NCBI GenBank assembly: GCA_946403295.1
Contig: CAMIZL010000002.1
Coordinates: forward strand, 62,001 to 126,000
DNA from: an uncultured Clostridia bacterium
GTDB lineage: Bacteria > Bacillota > Clostridia > Lachnospirales > Lachnospiraceae
Direction: 5' to 3'
DNA: 64,000 nucleotides
Part shown: positions 18,003-26,694 of the stretch, piece after piece
Layout: each line of letters starts with the position of its first letter
Numbering within the stretch: the stretch's first letter is position 1
Made by a program: the position numbers and the translations under genes
Notes under the pieces: generated by a model
What the model saw: only the letters and a program-made list of their open reading frames with translations
The model's database searches: none
What the model was told of the DNA's origin: nothing

Positions 18003-18674
18003 TTAAAGTTCTTCTCTGCTTGCTATGGGTCTGCTGAGTGAAATGCTCAGATTGCCGTTCCTCACACGAAGCTCATCGAGAAATTCTTTTTCGTTCTTTC
18101 CCATGCGAAGCACCACATTGTATTGAAGTTCAAAAAGGCTTCCCATGTTTGTCGACTTAACCTTTTCGAGCACGGACTTTGATGTGTATTTATCGAGGAT
18201 ATCATCAAAGATCGTCGTATAATCGAGATTCTCGGGGATGAAGATCCTGAGGATCCTTGTACTGTTCGAAGGTGCGGCAAGTCCCATAAGACTGATCACG
18301 ATCGTGGCAGCGCCCACAACAAGGATGAGTGCCGCAGCGTATCCGACATATCCCATGGCCATCGCAAGACCCGAAGCCGTTGCGAGGAAGATACTTGTGA
18401 TCTCACGGGCATTACCGGGAGTGGATCTGAAACGGACAAGCGAGAATGCACCCATTACGGCGATACCTGTTCCGACATTGCCGTTAACGAGCATGATCAC
18501 GGCCTGGATGATCGCGGGGAGCGCTATAAGCGCAAGGAGCATGTTCTTTGAATATTCATTTTTAAATGTGTGAATAAACGCTATAACAATTCCGAGTCCG
18601 AGGGAAATGCATGTGCAGATAACGAATTCACTCGCCGAAACGGTCGAAGTGGATGCTAAAATACTTTCGAACAT
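18003..18674 (-). CDS. DUF4956 membrane protein
   Basis: Membrane protein of 223 residues. About four hydrophobic segments fill residues 10-135, with the family hallmark GNVGTGIAVMGAFSLVRFRSTPGNAREI. A soluble C-terminal domain of about 90 residues follows. DUF4956 proteins are often encoded next to VTC-domain polyphosphate polymerases, as here: the VTC gene ends 15 bases upstream. The inferred role is in making, moving or anchoring polyphosphate, but its biochemical job is not established. Confidence 0.88.
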   Translation of the reverse strand: MFESILASTSTVSASEFVICTCISLGLGIVIAFIHTFKNEYSKNMLLALIALPAIIQAVIMLVNGNVGTGIAVMGAFSLVRFRSTPGNAREITSIFLATASGLAMAMGYVGYAAALILVVGAATIVISLMGLAAPSNSTRILRIFIPENLDYTTIFDDILDKYTSKSVLEKVKSTNMGSLFELQYNVVLRMGKNEKEFLDELRVRNGNLSISLSRPIASREEL

Positions 18675-18689
18675 AAAGATATGTTCCTC

Positions 18690-19490
18690 CTATCTGGGTG
18701 TTTTGTCTTTTGATGCCTTCTTCCTGAGTCTTGCGCTCTTAAGGTCGACAACGGGACCCGAGTTACTGAGGAGCGGCATATGATTTTCGATGATACTCAT
18801 GTACAGATCGGGGTTCTCTGAATAATATGTCCCGTATTTCGAAATTGAAACGGGCGCGATCCTGAGCTCCGAAAGGATATTTGCCATCCACATGGGCATA
18901 TACTCGGGGAGTTTGATCTCCATGAGTGTCAGGTCTTCGTCGAGAAGCTGTTCTCCGACAGCGCCCTCGCCGAGTCTGAGCTTTTTACGCCTGCATCTGA
19001 TGTTCTTATCGAGAGTGAGTCTTATCGATTCGTCCTCAACGCCGAAATACGCGCGTCTGTCATAAGCAAGGTAAACCTGCGGAACAACAGGCGTCGTCTT
19101 AAGGAACCAATCGATCTCACGCATGATCTGATTGTCTTTCTTCGGATGAATGCCGTCATAAAGGTACGCCTCGGCCTCCTTAAGTTTAAGACCGACACGA
19201 CGCTTATATACGACTCCCTTGAATTTCTTCTTAAGCTCAACGAACACCTTGGAATCTTCCGATTCGGGCACGCCGTATGAACGAAGTCTGAGTTTTTCCT
19301 TATAGATGGGCTTTTCGATCGAATTCCTGATAAGATCAAAATCGGGAGTATCAAAATAGATATTGCAGATTGTATGGAGGCCGTATTGATCGAGCTGCAT
19401 CTTGCCTTCCGTACGACGAAGGAACTCACGTTCCTGTTCGGAAGTAAGCAGGTATTTCTTTTCGTAACGCTTAAACACCGTCTCGCTCAT
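18690..19490 (-). CDS. VTC-domain protein, putative polyphosphate polymerase
   Basis: Cytoplasmic protein of 266 residues filling one VTC tunnel domain. Conserved basic and acidic positions of the family are visible: FKRYEKKYLLTSEQ at the start, YFDTPDFDLIRNSIEKPIYKEKLRLRSYG, VFVELKKKFKGVVYKRR, and LMEIKLPEYMP near the end. The family makes polyphosphate from ATP. I start at ATG 19490, which has GGAGG seven to eight bases upstream; the frame extends to 19511. It forms an operon with the DUF4956 gene, and a promoter lies 60 bases upstream. Confidence 0.88.
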   Translation of the reverse strand: MSETVFKRYEKKYLLTSEQEREFLRRTEGKMQLDQYGLHTICNIYFDTPDFDLIRNSIEKPIYKEKLRLRSYGVPESEDSKVFVELKKKFKGVVYKRRVGLKLKEAEAYLYDGIHPKKDNQIMREIDWFLKTTPVVPQVYLAYDRRAYFGVEDESIRLTLDKNIRCRRKKLRLGEGAVGEQLLDEDLTLMEIKLPEYMPMWMANILSELRIAPVSISKYGTYYSENPDLYMSIIENHMPLLSNSGPVVDLKSARLRKKASKDKTPR

Positions 19491-19551
19491 CAAAGGCCCT
19501 CCTTTCCGCATTTTCTCATAGTTGCGATTTTACAGCGCAAATTTGAAGTAC

Positions 19552-19580
19552 ATTTTACGACTATTTGAATTATTTGTAAA
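19552..19580 (-). promoter_or_regulatory. Sigma-A-like promoter for the VTC-DUF4956 pair
   Basis: On the minus strand TTTACA (19580-19575), a 17-base spacer and TAAAAT (19557-19552), about 60 bases before the VTC start. Confidence 0.55.
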
Positions 19581-19690
19581 CATACACGAAGAACCACTCA
19601 TTATTCTTCCCCGTATGTTCTTGAGTTTGTGGGGGCTTTTTTCTCCGCGTCTGCCCCCACGGGGTCGCGGTCGTTTTGCTCTCCGTCCGC

Positions 19691-20335
19691 TCACCCAAGA
19701 CTCTTTACGAGTCTGCTCGTACCGAGTCTGTCGGCTCCCGCGTTTATGAGATCTTCAGCATCGTCGAATCCTTTGATCCCGCCTGCCGCTTTGATCTTAA
19801 CGCTATCCGGAAGATTTTCCCTGAAAAGGCGGACATCCGAAACTGTCGCTCCGCCCGTACCAAAACCGGTGGAGGTCTTGATAAAGTCGGCGCCCGCTGC
19901 CGCGCAACATCCGCAAAGTTCTACCTTCTCTTTATCGGTAAGATAGCATGTTTCGATAATAACCTTAAGAAGTTTTCCGTTGCATGCCTTCTTGATCTGC
20001 CTGATCTCCTCCGTTACATCCTCAAAGCGTCCTTCCTTTACCATTCCGAGATTGACAACCATGTCGATCTCATCGGCACCTTCCGAAACCGCGCAAGCCG
20101 TTTCGAAAACTTTCACCTCGGTTGTGTTATATCCGTTGGGGAATCCGATGACCGTACAAATGCGCATACGTCCGGCAGCGTACTCGGCAGCCCTCTTCAC
20201 AAACGAAGGAGCAACGCAAACACTCGCCGTTCCAAAGCGGATCGCACCGTCAATAAGGGCGGCGATGTCGGGCCATGTAGCTGTCTGCTTGAGTTCCGTG
20301 TGGTCTACACGCGAAAGAACGAATTGTTTTTCCAT
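19691..20335 (-). CDS. deoC: Deoxyribose-phosphate aldolase
   Basis: Splits 2-deoxyribose 5-phosphate into glyceraldehyde 3-phosphate and acetaldehyde in the cytoplasm, the last step of deoxynucleoside breakdown. It has 214 residues. The TIM-barrel motifs are present: DHTELKQ at the start, SVCVAPSFV, VIGFPNGYN, LKVIIETCYL, and the Schiff-base lysine in FIKTSTGF (about residue 150), then KAAGGIKGFDDA. AGGAGAG precedes the ATG. It follows cdd on the same strand with a 78-bp gap. Confidence 0.96.
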   Translation of the reverse strand: MEKQFVLSRVDHTELKQTATWPDIAALIDGAIRFGTASVCVAPSFVKRAAEYAAGRMRICTVIGFPNGYNTTEVKVFETACAVSEGADEIDMVVNLGMVKEGRFEDVTEEIRQIKKACNGKLLKVIIETCYLTDKEKVELCGCCAAAGADFIKTSTGFGTGGATVSDVRLFRENLPDSVKIKAAGGIKGFDDAEDLINAGADRLGTSRLVKSLG

Positions 20336-20413
20336 AATGATCTACTCTCCTAATCCGGCGTCTCGGGGGTATGATTATTGATTACGGCGTCCCCCTGCCC
20401 TAATGTCTCCCCG

Positions 20414-20938
20414 TCATATCTTATCAGGCGTAAATCCCATCGGGAAAAGCTCGCGAAGCGAATACACCCAATACTCGTCCTCGCTCCTGGCGAGGATGAT
20501 AAAGAAACTATCGGGATCGCAGAACTCCGCCATTACCTGTCTGCATACTCCGCACGGAGGGCAATAATCGGTGATCTTTCCGTCCTTGCCGCCGACGATC
20601 GCGATGGCGTCGAATTCCCTGTCGCCTTCGCTGACAGCCTTAAAGAACGCGGTCCTTTCGGCGCAATTGCTCGGTCCGAATGCGACATTCTCGATGTTGC
20701 AACCCGTGTAGATCTTCTTGTTTCTGGCCATAAGCGCCGCTCCGACCTTAAAATTCGAATAAGGCGCATATGAAAATTTAAGCATCTCGGTCGCTTTTTT
20801 GATCAGTTCCCTGCAAACAAGGTCACTGAGTCTGTCGACCGATGGTGTTGTTCCTTTGAGGGGTGCCGGTTCTGTTCCTCGTGTTTGAACAGGAAGCCGC
20901 ATCTCGTTTACTTCAGATCTGTTACCGTCATTTCCCAT
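20414..20938 (-). CDS. cdd: Cytidine deaminase with N-terminal extension
   Basis: Deaminates cytidine and deoxycytidine to the uridine forms for salvage. The catalytic core spans residues 43-174, with the zinc site motifs NCAERTA (catalytic Glu) and PCGVC. The length of 174 residues exceeds the usual 130 or so because of about 40 residues of unrelated, polar sequence at the start. That start is supported by AGGAGG directly upstream of ATG 20938, so the extension looks real. It lies between an amino-acid-type permease and deoC. Confidence 0.95.
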   Translation of the reverse strand: MGNDGNRSEVNEMRLPVQTRGTEPAPLKGTTPSVDRLSDLVCRELIKKATEMLKFSYAPYSNFKVGAALMARNKKIYTGCNIENVAFGPSNCAERTAFFKAVSEGDREFDAIAIVGGKDGKITDYCPPCGVCRQVMAEFCDPDSFFIILARSEDEYWVYSLRELFPMGFTPDKI

Positions 20939-20957
20939 GATGATGCCTCCTAATATT

Positions 20958-21674
20958 TTATTCTACCGTTTCGACCGGTTTATGATCTTCGATATCTTCC
21001 TTCTCTCTTCTCTTCTTAACGCGAAGGATGAGCTTGTTGAATATGGCCTCGATTATCGCGGCTGCTATAAGGTAAAGCACGATGCAGAAGAAGATCGAGA
21101 AAAAAGGATACATGTTCCTGTGTCCGATCGTGCTCATCACATTGGTCAGTTCTCCGACTCCGATATAGCCGGCAAGTGAAGAAAACTGGAGTAGAAGGAC
21201 CGTAAGTCTCTTGATCTCAAAAAGAGAATTCTCTATGGCTTCGGGAATTACCGCCGTGAAATGCGAATGACTGAGGCTCTTTTTGATATTCTCCGAAAAG
21301 CCTTCCATCTCTCGTTTTGCGCTTCGCGTGAGGATCTCGGAATAACTGCCCGCGCCGTAAAGACCGATACCGAGCGCTGCCGCAGCAATCGCCGGAACAT
21401 TGAATCCGACAACGGGCACATAATAGAGAAGCCAGATCAGAAGAACCACAGGACAGCTTCTGAGTATGAAACAAAGCGCCCGTCCGATCCCCGATAAAAG
21501 CTTCTTTTCATAGCATGTCAGATAACTCACCAACATGCCGAGGATCATGGCTATGATCCATGCCGCAACGGTTATGATCCCTGTGACGATGATCGCTTTG
21601 ATTATGCGGAAATAAGCTCCTCCCGAAATGAGATTTGAATAAACCGCGTCGGTTATTCCCAAAAGAGCATACAT
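20958..21674 (-). CDS. Amino-acid-type ABC transporter permease (HisM-like)
   Basis: Membrane permease of 238 residues with about five segments. The stretch RSCPVVLLIWLLYYVP is typical of polar amino-acid permeases, as is the cytoplasmic loop MEGFSENIKKSLSHSHFTAVIPEAIEN. The binding protein is encoded just upstream. No ATPase gene lies in the block, so the ATPase must come from elsewhere or the system is incomplete. The C-terminus is charged (RVKKRREKEDIEDHKPVETVE). Only 19 bp separate it from cdd. Confidence 0.88.
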   Translation of the reverse strand: MYALLGITDAVYSNLISGGAYFRIIKAIIVTGIITVAAWIIAMILGMLVSYLTCYEKKLLSGIGRALCFILRSCPVVLLIWLLYYVPVVGFNVPAIAAAALGIGLYGAGSYSEILTRSAKREMEGFSENIKKSLSHSHFTAVIPEAIENSLFEIKRLTVLLLQFSSLAGYIGVGELTNVMSTIGHRNMYPFFSIFFCIVLYLIAAAIIEAIFNKLILRVKKRREKEDIEDHKPVETVE

Positions 21675-21732
21675 AAATCCGTCCTCCTGTCGCCTTAAAA
21701 TTTCTCGTTAAAAGCGGTCTGACCCGCAAGTA

Positions 21733-22665
21733 TCATTCCACCGGTTCGCCTGTCCCCAGTTCATCAGTTACCGGTTCCCTGACGAGGAACTTGTAATTGT
21801 ACATCTCGAGGTATCCGATGGATGTCAGGAATTTCTTTTGTTCCTGTGTCGTGTTTCCGGAAGCCGCTCCGGTGAGCAATGCGTCGACCCTTCCCGACAT
21901 AAGCTGTGTGAAAGCCGTGTCGGTATCAAGGATCTCAATGTTTATGTCCGTGCAGAGCTCGCATGCGAGTTCATCAAGGAACGCCACGCAGAATCCGCAC
22001 GGTCTGCCGTATTCGTCTATGTAATCGAGCGGAGGCGTTGCTCCCGTAATGCCTATGTTGATCGAGCCGCTTATTTCATTGTTCGACCTGAATCTGTCTC
22101 CCCTGCTCCACATGTCTTCTTCATAGAATTTGCCGATCTCGGAGGCTTTTGTGACATAGTCGTTCACAAGATTCCGGACCGTGCCGTCTTTAATTATCTC
22201 TGTCAGGCCGGTGTCGAGTTTTTCTTTAAGCAGCTTGTTTTCAGGCGTGTCCGCCATCGCAAACGCAAATGAGAACCTCGGCGCAGCAAGATTGGCCGTT
22301 GCGGACATGTCTTTGCTGTCAAGGATCTTAAGTCCGTACTTTTTCGAAGCATATCCGGCCGTAACGTCGCATGCCCAGATACCGTCGACTTCGCCTTCCC
22401 TGAGACCTTCTACCGCATCTTCGAACGAGTCGTATTCTCTGTAGGCGGAAACATCACGTCCCAAAAGACTTTGAAAATATATTTTTGAAGCTTCGGCGCC
22501 CATGTAGGACTTAACCCCTCCGATCTTTGCCCCCGCAAGATCGTCGGCGCATGTTACGTTCCGTAATTCTTTTGAAACGCCTTTTGCCGGCCAAAGGATC
22601 GCGCTTAACGCAGTGAGTACGATCATTATGACCACGGCACCGAGCTTGTACCACTTTCTTTTCAT
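21733..22665 (-). CDS. Amino-acid-binding (SBP_bac_3-like) protein with lobes in swapped order
   Basis: Secreted or anchored binding protein, 310 residues from ATG 22665 (GGGGAAG upstream; the frame extends to 22809 into tandem repeats, which I reject). A hydrophobic segment at residues 8-28 lacks a lipobox cysteine. Residues 40-175 resemble the second half of an SBP_bac_3 domain (LAGAKIGGVKSYMG, EVDGIWACDVTAGY, LLKEKLDTGLTEIIKDGTV). Residues 200-310 resemble its first half (GSINIGITGATPPLDYIDEYGRPCGF, QLMSGRVDALLTG). The order therefore looks circularly permuted. The adjacent permease gene supports a transport role. The ligand is unknown. Confidence 0.75.
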   Translation of the reverse strand: MKRKWYKLGAVVIMIVLTALSAILWPAKGVSKELRNVTCADDLAGAKIGGVKSYMGAEASKIYFQSLLGRDVSAYREYDSFEDAVEGLREGEVDGIWACDVTAGYASKKYGLKILDSKDMSATANLAAPRFSFAFAMADTPENKLLKEKLDTGLTEIIKDGTVRNLVNDYVTKASEIGKFYEEDMWSRGDRFRSNNEISGSINIGITGATPPLDYIDEYGRPCGFCVAFLDELACELCTDINIEILDTDTAFTQLMSGRVDALLTGAASGNTTQEQKKFLTSIGYLEMYNYKFLVREPVTDELGTGEPVE

Positions 22666-22730
22666 TATACTTCCCCTTCCGAAACGCCCTCTGTCGCTTA
22701 CGTTCATGTCCGAAACATCGTCACGTTTTG

Positions 22731-22866
22731 CTTCTTGCCGAACGTCTTTATCGCTTTCATTCAGCCTCTTTCCGGACGTCTTTATCGCTTTCATTCGGCC
22801 TCTTGCCAAACATCTTTATTGCTTTCATTCGGCCTCTTGCCGGACGTCTTTATCGCTTTCATTCGG
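22731..22866. repeat. Tandem repeat, 34-bp unit, four copies
   Basis: Four head-to-tail copies start at 22731, 22765, 22799 and 22833, each with the core GTCTTTATCGCTTTCATTCGG or a close variant. They lie in the 217-bp gap between the beta-propeller gene stop and the binding-protein start. The sequence differs from the 36-bp array at 12663, though the placement before a gene start is the same. Confidence 0.92.
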
Positions 22867-22882
22867 TCTCTGAGCGCCTGTA

Positions 22883-25195
22883 TCACTTCAGGCGGGCGCC
22901 GTAGATCTTCTCGCCTCTGGTTGCGATGACGAGTCTGTCGGCGTACATGACGGGTGTGGCTTCGATCGCCGACCCGAAGTTGATACGGTTTAATATCTTG
23001 CCGTCACGTCCGTCTACGAGCAGGAGATCGCCGTTCTGGCAACCCTGCACCACAAGCGGTTTTCCGTCTCTGTCGTATGTAAGGATCGTCGAACTCCATG
23101 AATACATGTCGAGCGTGATCCTCCACTCCTCATGTCCCGTAGCTTTGTCGAGGGCAACAAGATATCCCTCCTCAAGATTGGGCGTCTTTGAGATCGAATA
23201 GATCACAAAATTGTCGATCATGCCTTTTCCGATCGCGCCGGTCGAAAGAACTCCGCCGGCATAACCCTTAACGGTATGAACCTCGTAACCCTTCTTCCAG
23301 ACGATCTGTCCGGTGATGGCATTGAGCTTGTAGACAGCGGCTTCTCCGATGCTGTTTTCGTCATAACCGTATTTCAGGGTCGTTCCGATGTATATAAACT
23401 TTCCGTCGCCCTCGAACGAAAGGATCGGCGAAGAATTGATATCTTCCTTGAGGTCGTTGATCCAGACCATCTTCATCGTATTGAGGTCGATGCAGTAGAA
23501 CATGCCCGCATTGTCGCCGAGGTACAGATAACCGTTCCATGCACAGGCACTGCATTCACTTCCCCAGACCCTCTTGTTCTCGTCATAGATCTTATCGATC
23601 GTAAACGTGTATTTTACGAACTGGGACGGTGAAACCGAGACAGCCGGTCGTCCTTTTGTATATTCGGTGTTGAGCTTCATGGTGTAGAGCACGCCGTTCT
23701 CACCGGGATAAATGAGCGTGTCCGTCTCGACGTCGATGACCGGCGAGCTGTCATAGGCGTGCCACTGCCTCGGAGCGAAACTGTCTTCCATTCCTCCCTC
23801 GTAAAGGAGTTTTCCGTCGATCAGACTGTATATGTAGAAGCGCTGCGACACATTCTCTCCGAACGGACCGGTCTGCGCGTCACCGCAACCGCAGAAAAGC
23901 AGCGGTGTGCCGTCGGGGTAGATCGTGGCCGTTCCTTTAAATGTCATTCCGACGTTTATGGCGGGGCGTGTCTCTTCCCCTGTATCAAGATCGAGGAAAT
24001 GGATCTTGCCGTCCATTCCGGGATATATGATCTCGACAAGCCCTGTCTTTTTTTTGGCGTCGTCATACAGATTCATGGTCTCGCGCACACTGTCATCCCA
24101 TTGTGCGAGGAGCGGCTGTCCCGTCCATCCGTTGCCCGACCAGTAATCCGAGCCGTTGTTCTTCAAAAGCTTTCCGGTCTCGTATTCCCACGATTTTTCA
24201 AAAGCTTTTTCTTCCGCGCTCACGGCGCCGACGCTCGATGCGTCTCTCCTGTAATTTCCCCTGAAAGTAAAGAATCCGCTTATGGGGGCGTCCGCATTTT
24301 TTTCCGTGTTAAAACTTATCGTTTCTTTTCTGACAAAGTCGGCTGTTTCGAAGTCGTTATACTCGACCCTTTCCTGAACCCTGTGCTTTGCGGGATCGGT
24401 ATCGTCAACGCAGCGTGCAACCTCTTCGTCGGCTCCCTCGGCCGCCGTTGTATCCGACTCGTATCTTAAACTGCCCGCAGTCTTGTTGAAATAATTGTGA
24501 AGGTATTTGAGCGAGCCGTATTTGACCATGAATTTAAAGGCAAAAAACCCGAGTACCAGGGAGCAGATCACCACAAACGAAACAACCGCGCATATGATCC
24601 TCTTTCCCTTTTTTCCGAGCCTGCGTTTGTTCTTTTCGACAAATTCTTCATAAGTCATGGCCTTCGGACCGGACGCTTCTTCACCCGTCTCGTCCTTAAA
24701 CTCTTTTCTCGGGGCTCCGGTAAAAAGTCTTATGACAGCACTCAAAAGGCTCTCGCCCTTTTCTTTTACTACTTCTTCTTTTTGTTCGTTTTTGACAGAA
24801 ACCGTGATCGATTCGGTAACTACGGGCTCCTGCACAACCGGGACATCATCGTCGTCCTTCGGGCGGGCCGAATCGTACATGTATTTTCTCTCATAGGTTT
24901 TGGGCTTATCGACCGAAACGGCTTCACGGGGATTTCCGAAAATATCATGAGTCGGCTTTTCGCTTTTCTCGACTTCTTCCTGAACATAACGATCGTATTT
25001 CTTGGATTTAAGACGTAAAGTATCAGCCTCCGAAGTCTTACTGCCGGCGGGATTTGATTTCTGCTGTTCGATTTCCTTTCGGAGGGCCTTCCAGGGATTG
25101 AGCTCTTGTTCAACCCTCTCTTCGACAAGGTTGTTCATGCGCTCCTGTTTACCCTGAGCTACCTTCTTCTTGTTTCTGGACCTGTTCTTAGCCAT
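22883..25195 (-). CDS. Membrane-anchored PQQ-like beta-propeller protein
   Basis: Protein of 770 residues. Residues 1-195 are charged and probably cytoplasmic and disordered. One membrane segment follows at about 200-222 (IICAVVSFVVICSLVLGFFAF). From about 310 to the end is an outside domain of beta-propeller blades with PQQ-like repeats (MDGKIHFLDLDTGEETRP, GMFYCIDLNTMKMVWINDL, AVYKLNAITGQIVWKKGY, YLVALDKATGHEEWRI, GDLLLVDGRDGKILNRI). Such domains often act as scaffolds rather than enzymes. It follows radA by 20 bp. Its function is unknown. Confidence 0.82.
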   Translation of the reverse strand: MAKNRSRNKKKVAQGKQERMNNLVEERVEQELNPWKALRKEIEQQKSNPAGSKTSEADTLRLKSKKYDRYVQEEVEKSEKPTHDIFGNPREAVSVDKPKTYERKYMYDSARPKDDDDVPVVQEPVVTESITVSVKNEQKEEVVKEKGESLLSAVIRLFTGAPRKEFKDETGEEASGPKAMTYEEFVEKNKRRLGKKGKRIICAVVSFVVICSLVLGFFAFKFMVKYGSLKYLHNYFNKTAGSLRYESDTTAAEGADEEVARCVDDTDPAKHRVQERVEYNDFETADFVRKETISFNTEKNADAPISGFFTFRGNYRRDASSVGAVSAEEKAFEKSWEYETGKLLKNNGSDYWSGNGWTGQPLLAQWDDSVRETMNLYDDAKKKTGLVEIIYPGMDGKIHFLDLDTGEETRPAINVGMTFKGTATIYPDGTPLLFCGCGDAQTGPFGENVSQRFYIYSLIDGKLLYEGGMEDSFAPRQWHAYDSSPVIDVETDTLIYPGENGVLYTMKLNTEYTKGRPAVSVSPSQFVKYTFTIDKIYDENKRVWGSECSACAWNGYLYLGDNAGMFYCIDLNTMKMVWINDLKEDINSSPILSFEGDGKFIYIGTTLKYGYDENSIGEAAVYKLNAITGQIVWKKGYEVHTVKGYAGGVLSTGAIGKGMIDNFVIYSISKTPNLEEGYLVALDKATGHEEWRITLDMYSWSSTILTYDRDGKPLVVQGCQNGDLLLVDGRDGKILNRINFGSAIEATPVMYADRLVIATRGEKIYGARLK

Positions 25196-25215
25196 TACTC
25201 GTACCTTTTATATAA

Positions 25216-26610
25216 TCATGTTTTAATTTTTCTGTCCCCCAGGAGCAGAGGCTTTAATTCTCTTATATGTCCCACTCCGATAACCTTTATCTTGTGAGGT
25301 CCGATATCCTTTACATTGACCTGCGGCATGATCACGCAGTCATAGGCGAGATTCTGCGCTTCCATAACACGCTGCGATGCCCTGCTCACACCGCGGATTT
25401 CTCCGGTAAGACCGACTTCCCCGAAGATGACCGTTTTCTCGGCAGGTGCTTTGTCCGTAGCGCTCGAAAGCAGCGCCATGACTACAGCCAAATCAAGAGC
25501 AGGCTCGTTGATCTTCATGCCGCCCGTGACGTTGACATAGGCGTCACTGCCCGAAAGCTGCACTCCCATACGCTTTTCGATCACGGCAAGCAGCAGATTC
25601 ACTCTGTTTACGTCGATTCCGAGACATGTTCTCCTCGGCATCGCAAAACTCGTTCTGCTCACTAGGGCCTGTACTTCGGCAAGTATCGGTCTCGTGCCTT
25701 CTATCGATGCCGCGATGACCGAACCGGGTTCTCCGACAGGTCTTCCCTCAAGCATGTGTTCCGAAGGATTGCGTACCTCCCTGAGTCCGTCGCCTTCCAT
25801 CTCGAACACTCCCACCTCATTTGTGGAACCGAATCTGTTCTTTACCGCCCTTAGGATCCTGTAGGGCGAAGAGGCGTCTCCTTCGAAATAGAGCACCGTG
25901 TCCACCATATGCTCGAGCATACGCGGACCCGCAACCGTACCTTCCTTCGTCACATGACCGACTATGAACACGGTAACAGGCATGCTCTTGGCCATCCTCA
26001 TGAGCGCGCCCGTGGTTTCCCTTACCTGACTGATACTTCCCGGCGACGACGAGATGTCCTCTCTGTAGACGGTCTGTATCGAATCTATCACTATGATGTC
26101 CGGCTTGTCCCGGTTCACGGTTTCTTCTATGGCATCAAGACTTGTTTCGGCAAGGAAGAGCACGTCGTCATCGGCCACTCCGAGTCTTTCCGCTCTCATG
26201 CCGATCTGTCTGAGGCTTTCCTCTCCGGAAATATAAAGTAGATTTAATTTCTTCCTTGCGAGCATCGCGCACGCTTCAAGCAGCAATGTGGACTTTCCTA
26301 TTCCGGGGTCTCCTCCGACAAGTACGAGCGATCCTTTTACGATCCCTCCGCCGAGGACTCTGTCGAACTCTTCGATCCCCGTTTTCACGCGTTCTTCGTC
26401 TCCGCGCTCGATCCCCGAGAGCTTTACGGGTGCACTTGCATGTGCCGTATCCGACTTGCCTCTCGCGGCTCTCTGCTTTCCCTGAACTCCCGAAGCAGCC
26501 GGAGCCTCTTCAAAACTGTCCCAGGCCTTACAAGCGGGACATTGCCCCATCCACTTGGGAAATTCGTTTCCGCATTCCTTACAGAAGAACACAGTCTTGT
26601 CCTTGGCCAT
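25216..26610 (-). CDS. radA: DNA repair protein RadA
   Basis: RecA-like ATPase that helps branch migration in recombination repair. From ATG 26610 it has 464 residues: a four-cysteine zinc finger (CKECGNEFPKWMGQCPAC), Walker A GGDPGIGKSTL near residue 100, the RadA motif KNRFGS near 260, and a C-terminal Lon-protease-like domain (VNVTGGMKINEPALDLAVVMALLSS). The frame extends 26 codons upstream, but GGGGGATGG precedes the 26610 start. It sits between a small unknown gene and the beta-propeller gene. Confidence 0.96.
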   Translation of the reverse strand: MAKDKTVFFCKECGNEFPKWMGQCPACKAWDSFEEAPAASGVQGKQRAARGKSDTAHASAPVKLSGIERGDEERVKTGIEEFDRVLGGGIVKGSLVLVGGDPGIGKSTLLLEACAMLARKKLNLLYISGEESLRQIGMRAERLGVADDDVLFLAETSLDAIEETVNRDKPDIIVIDSIQTVYREDISSSPGSISQVRETTGALMRMAKSMPVTVFIVGHVTKEGTVAGPRMLEHMVDTVLYFEGDASSPYRILRAVKNRFGSTNEVGVFEMEGDGLREVRNPSEHMLEGRPVGEPGSVIAASIEGTRPILAEVQALVSRTSFAMPRRTCLGIDVNRVNLLLAVIEKRMGVQLSGSDAYVNVTGGMKINEPALDLAVVMALLSSATDKAPAEKTVIFGEVGLTGEIRGVSRASQRVMEAQNLAYDCVIMPQVNVKDIGPHKIKVIGVGHIRELKPLLLGDRKIKT

Positions 26611-26694
26611 AAACCATCCCCCGAAATTGATAAAAAAGGTGCCGATCCGGACGTTGCCGTCTTCGGATAGCACCTGAACTGTTTCCACAAGGCA

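Noticed and set aside
19629-19660. Terminator after deoC
   Set aside because: An 8-bp GC-rich stem is present, but the T-run on the plus strand is in the loop and none follows on the minus strand, so it is not supported as a terminator.
22666-22809. Longer N-terminus of the permuted binding protein
   Set aside because: It is read through the tandem repeats and lacks a ribosome site; the 22665 start is followed directly by a signal-like segment.
22731-22866. CRISPR array
   Set aside because: The 34-bp units follow each other without spacers and no cas genes are nearby; the same holds for the 36-bp array at 12663.
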